Positions 63,786 through 64,000 of a stretch of 64,000 bases of DNA are shown in pieces. The DNA is from Adiantum capillus-veneris (Eukaryota; Streptophyta; Polypodiopsida; Polypodiales; Pteridaceae). The stretch lies in contig CM043963.1 in assembly GCA_014529385.2 (NCBI GenBank), positions 109,284,912-109,348,911 of the forward strand, written 5' to 3'. The position numbers and the translations under genes are program-made. How positions within the stretch are numbered: position 1 is the stretch's first letter; the number at the start of each line of letters is the position of its first letter. The notes beneath the pieces were generated by a model. The model was not told where the DNA came from and did no database searches. It was given only the letters and a program-made list of their open reading frames with translations.

Positions 63786-64000
63786 ATGCTACAGATAGCC
63801 AAAATAGGCCAAGGGGATGAAAAGAAGGAGAGCTTGAGTGTGGAAGAGAAGGCAAATCCTGGTAAGGTGGAGGAGGGAATAGCAATGAGGGCGAACTCTC
63901 TCTATACTGCTAATGGATTCAAGAAGGCCAAGGCGATGAATAAGAAGGAAAGCCTGAGCGTGGAAGAGCAGGTGAGACCTGGTAAGGTGGAGGGACTAGC
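63786..64000 (+). other. open frame with a repeated charged motif running off the window
   Basis: From ATG 63786 the frame is open to the window edge (71 codons). It contains two copies, 119 bp apart at DNA level, of KKESLSVEE followed by PGKVE. In protein terms the units are not a whole number of codons apart, yet both read in frame because of a compensating indel. Not recognised. It could be the start of a repetitive coding region or a minisatellite. Confidence 0.4.

Noticed and set aside
1-64000. tRNA or rRNA genes
   Set aside because: TGGTATCAGAGC-type sequences are primer-binding sites beside LTR ends; no cloverleaf or rRNA sequence was seen.

Overview
This window is eukaryotic plant nuclear DNA. 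It appears to lie almost entirely inside one host gene on the + strand. Five short exons (15532-15600, 15678-15761, 15836-15912, 38559-38625, 57286-57343) join in frame, without a stop, at GT-AG splice sites. They encode a continuous stretch that I recognise as the N-terminal glycosyltransferase-like domain of plant L-arabinokinase (ARA1 family). The first two introns are 77 and 74 bp. The next two are about 22.6 kb and 18.7 kb, and the flanking introns run off both ends of the window. Nearly everything else is transposon debris filling those introns. Intron gigantism of this kind suggests a large-genome vascular plant (fern, lycophyte or gymnosperm); I cannot name the species.

Layout: 1-2841 holds the 3' end of a Ty3/gypsy chromovirus (integrase, chromodomain, LTR start) and an inverted LTR. 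2841-8172 is copy 1 of a non-autonomous LTR element on the - strand that carries only gag, zinc knuckles and protease. Its gag is broken by a 174-bp MITE with a perfect 8-bp target-site duplication. 8547-14263 is a LINE (family A) interrupted by a complete 4.0-kb non-autonomous Copia element (10009-14027, TSD AACCG). 14380-15912 holds an LTR end and the first three exons. 17105-24819 holds a chromovirus 5' LTR and then a complete 6.3-kb chromovirus (C2, TSD GCATC). 25248-30255 holds fragments of a second LINE family (L1-like) and of LTRs. 30256-36509 is chromovirus C3, truncated at its 5' LTR. 36596-38141 is a deleted - strand chromovirus (LTR, partial gag, LTR). After exon d, 40290-46420 is chromovirus C4, whose chromodomain is split by one solo LTR that itself contains a second solo LTR. 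46426-48555 holds a gag-chromodomain deletion derivative, inverted LINE-A endonuclease sequence and an LTR scrap. 48566-57000 is LINE B, interrupted by copy 2 of the gag-protease element (49871-55339, TSD ACTGC). After exon e, 58252-62530 is the most complete L1-like LINE (ORF1, endonuclease, RT with YADD). The last ~1.5 kb is unassigned except for a repeat-bearing open frame at the edge.

No mobile element here is evidently autonomous; all the coding copies carry stops, frameshifts or deletions. Nested insertions with intact target-site duplications give a partial relative chronology. The points most worth a second look are the hidden host gene, the gag-protease-only LTR family with G-rich minisatellites, the Copia element that keeps a long open frame after losing integrase and most of RT, and the MITE.
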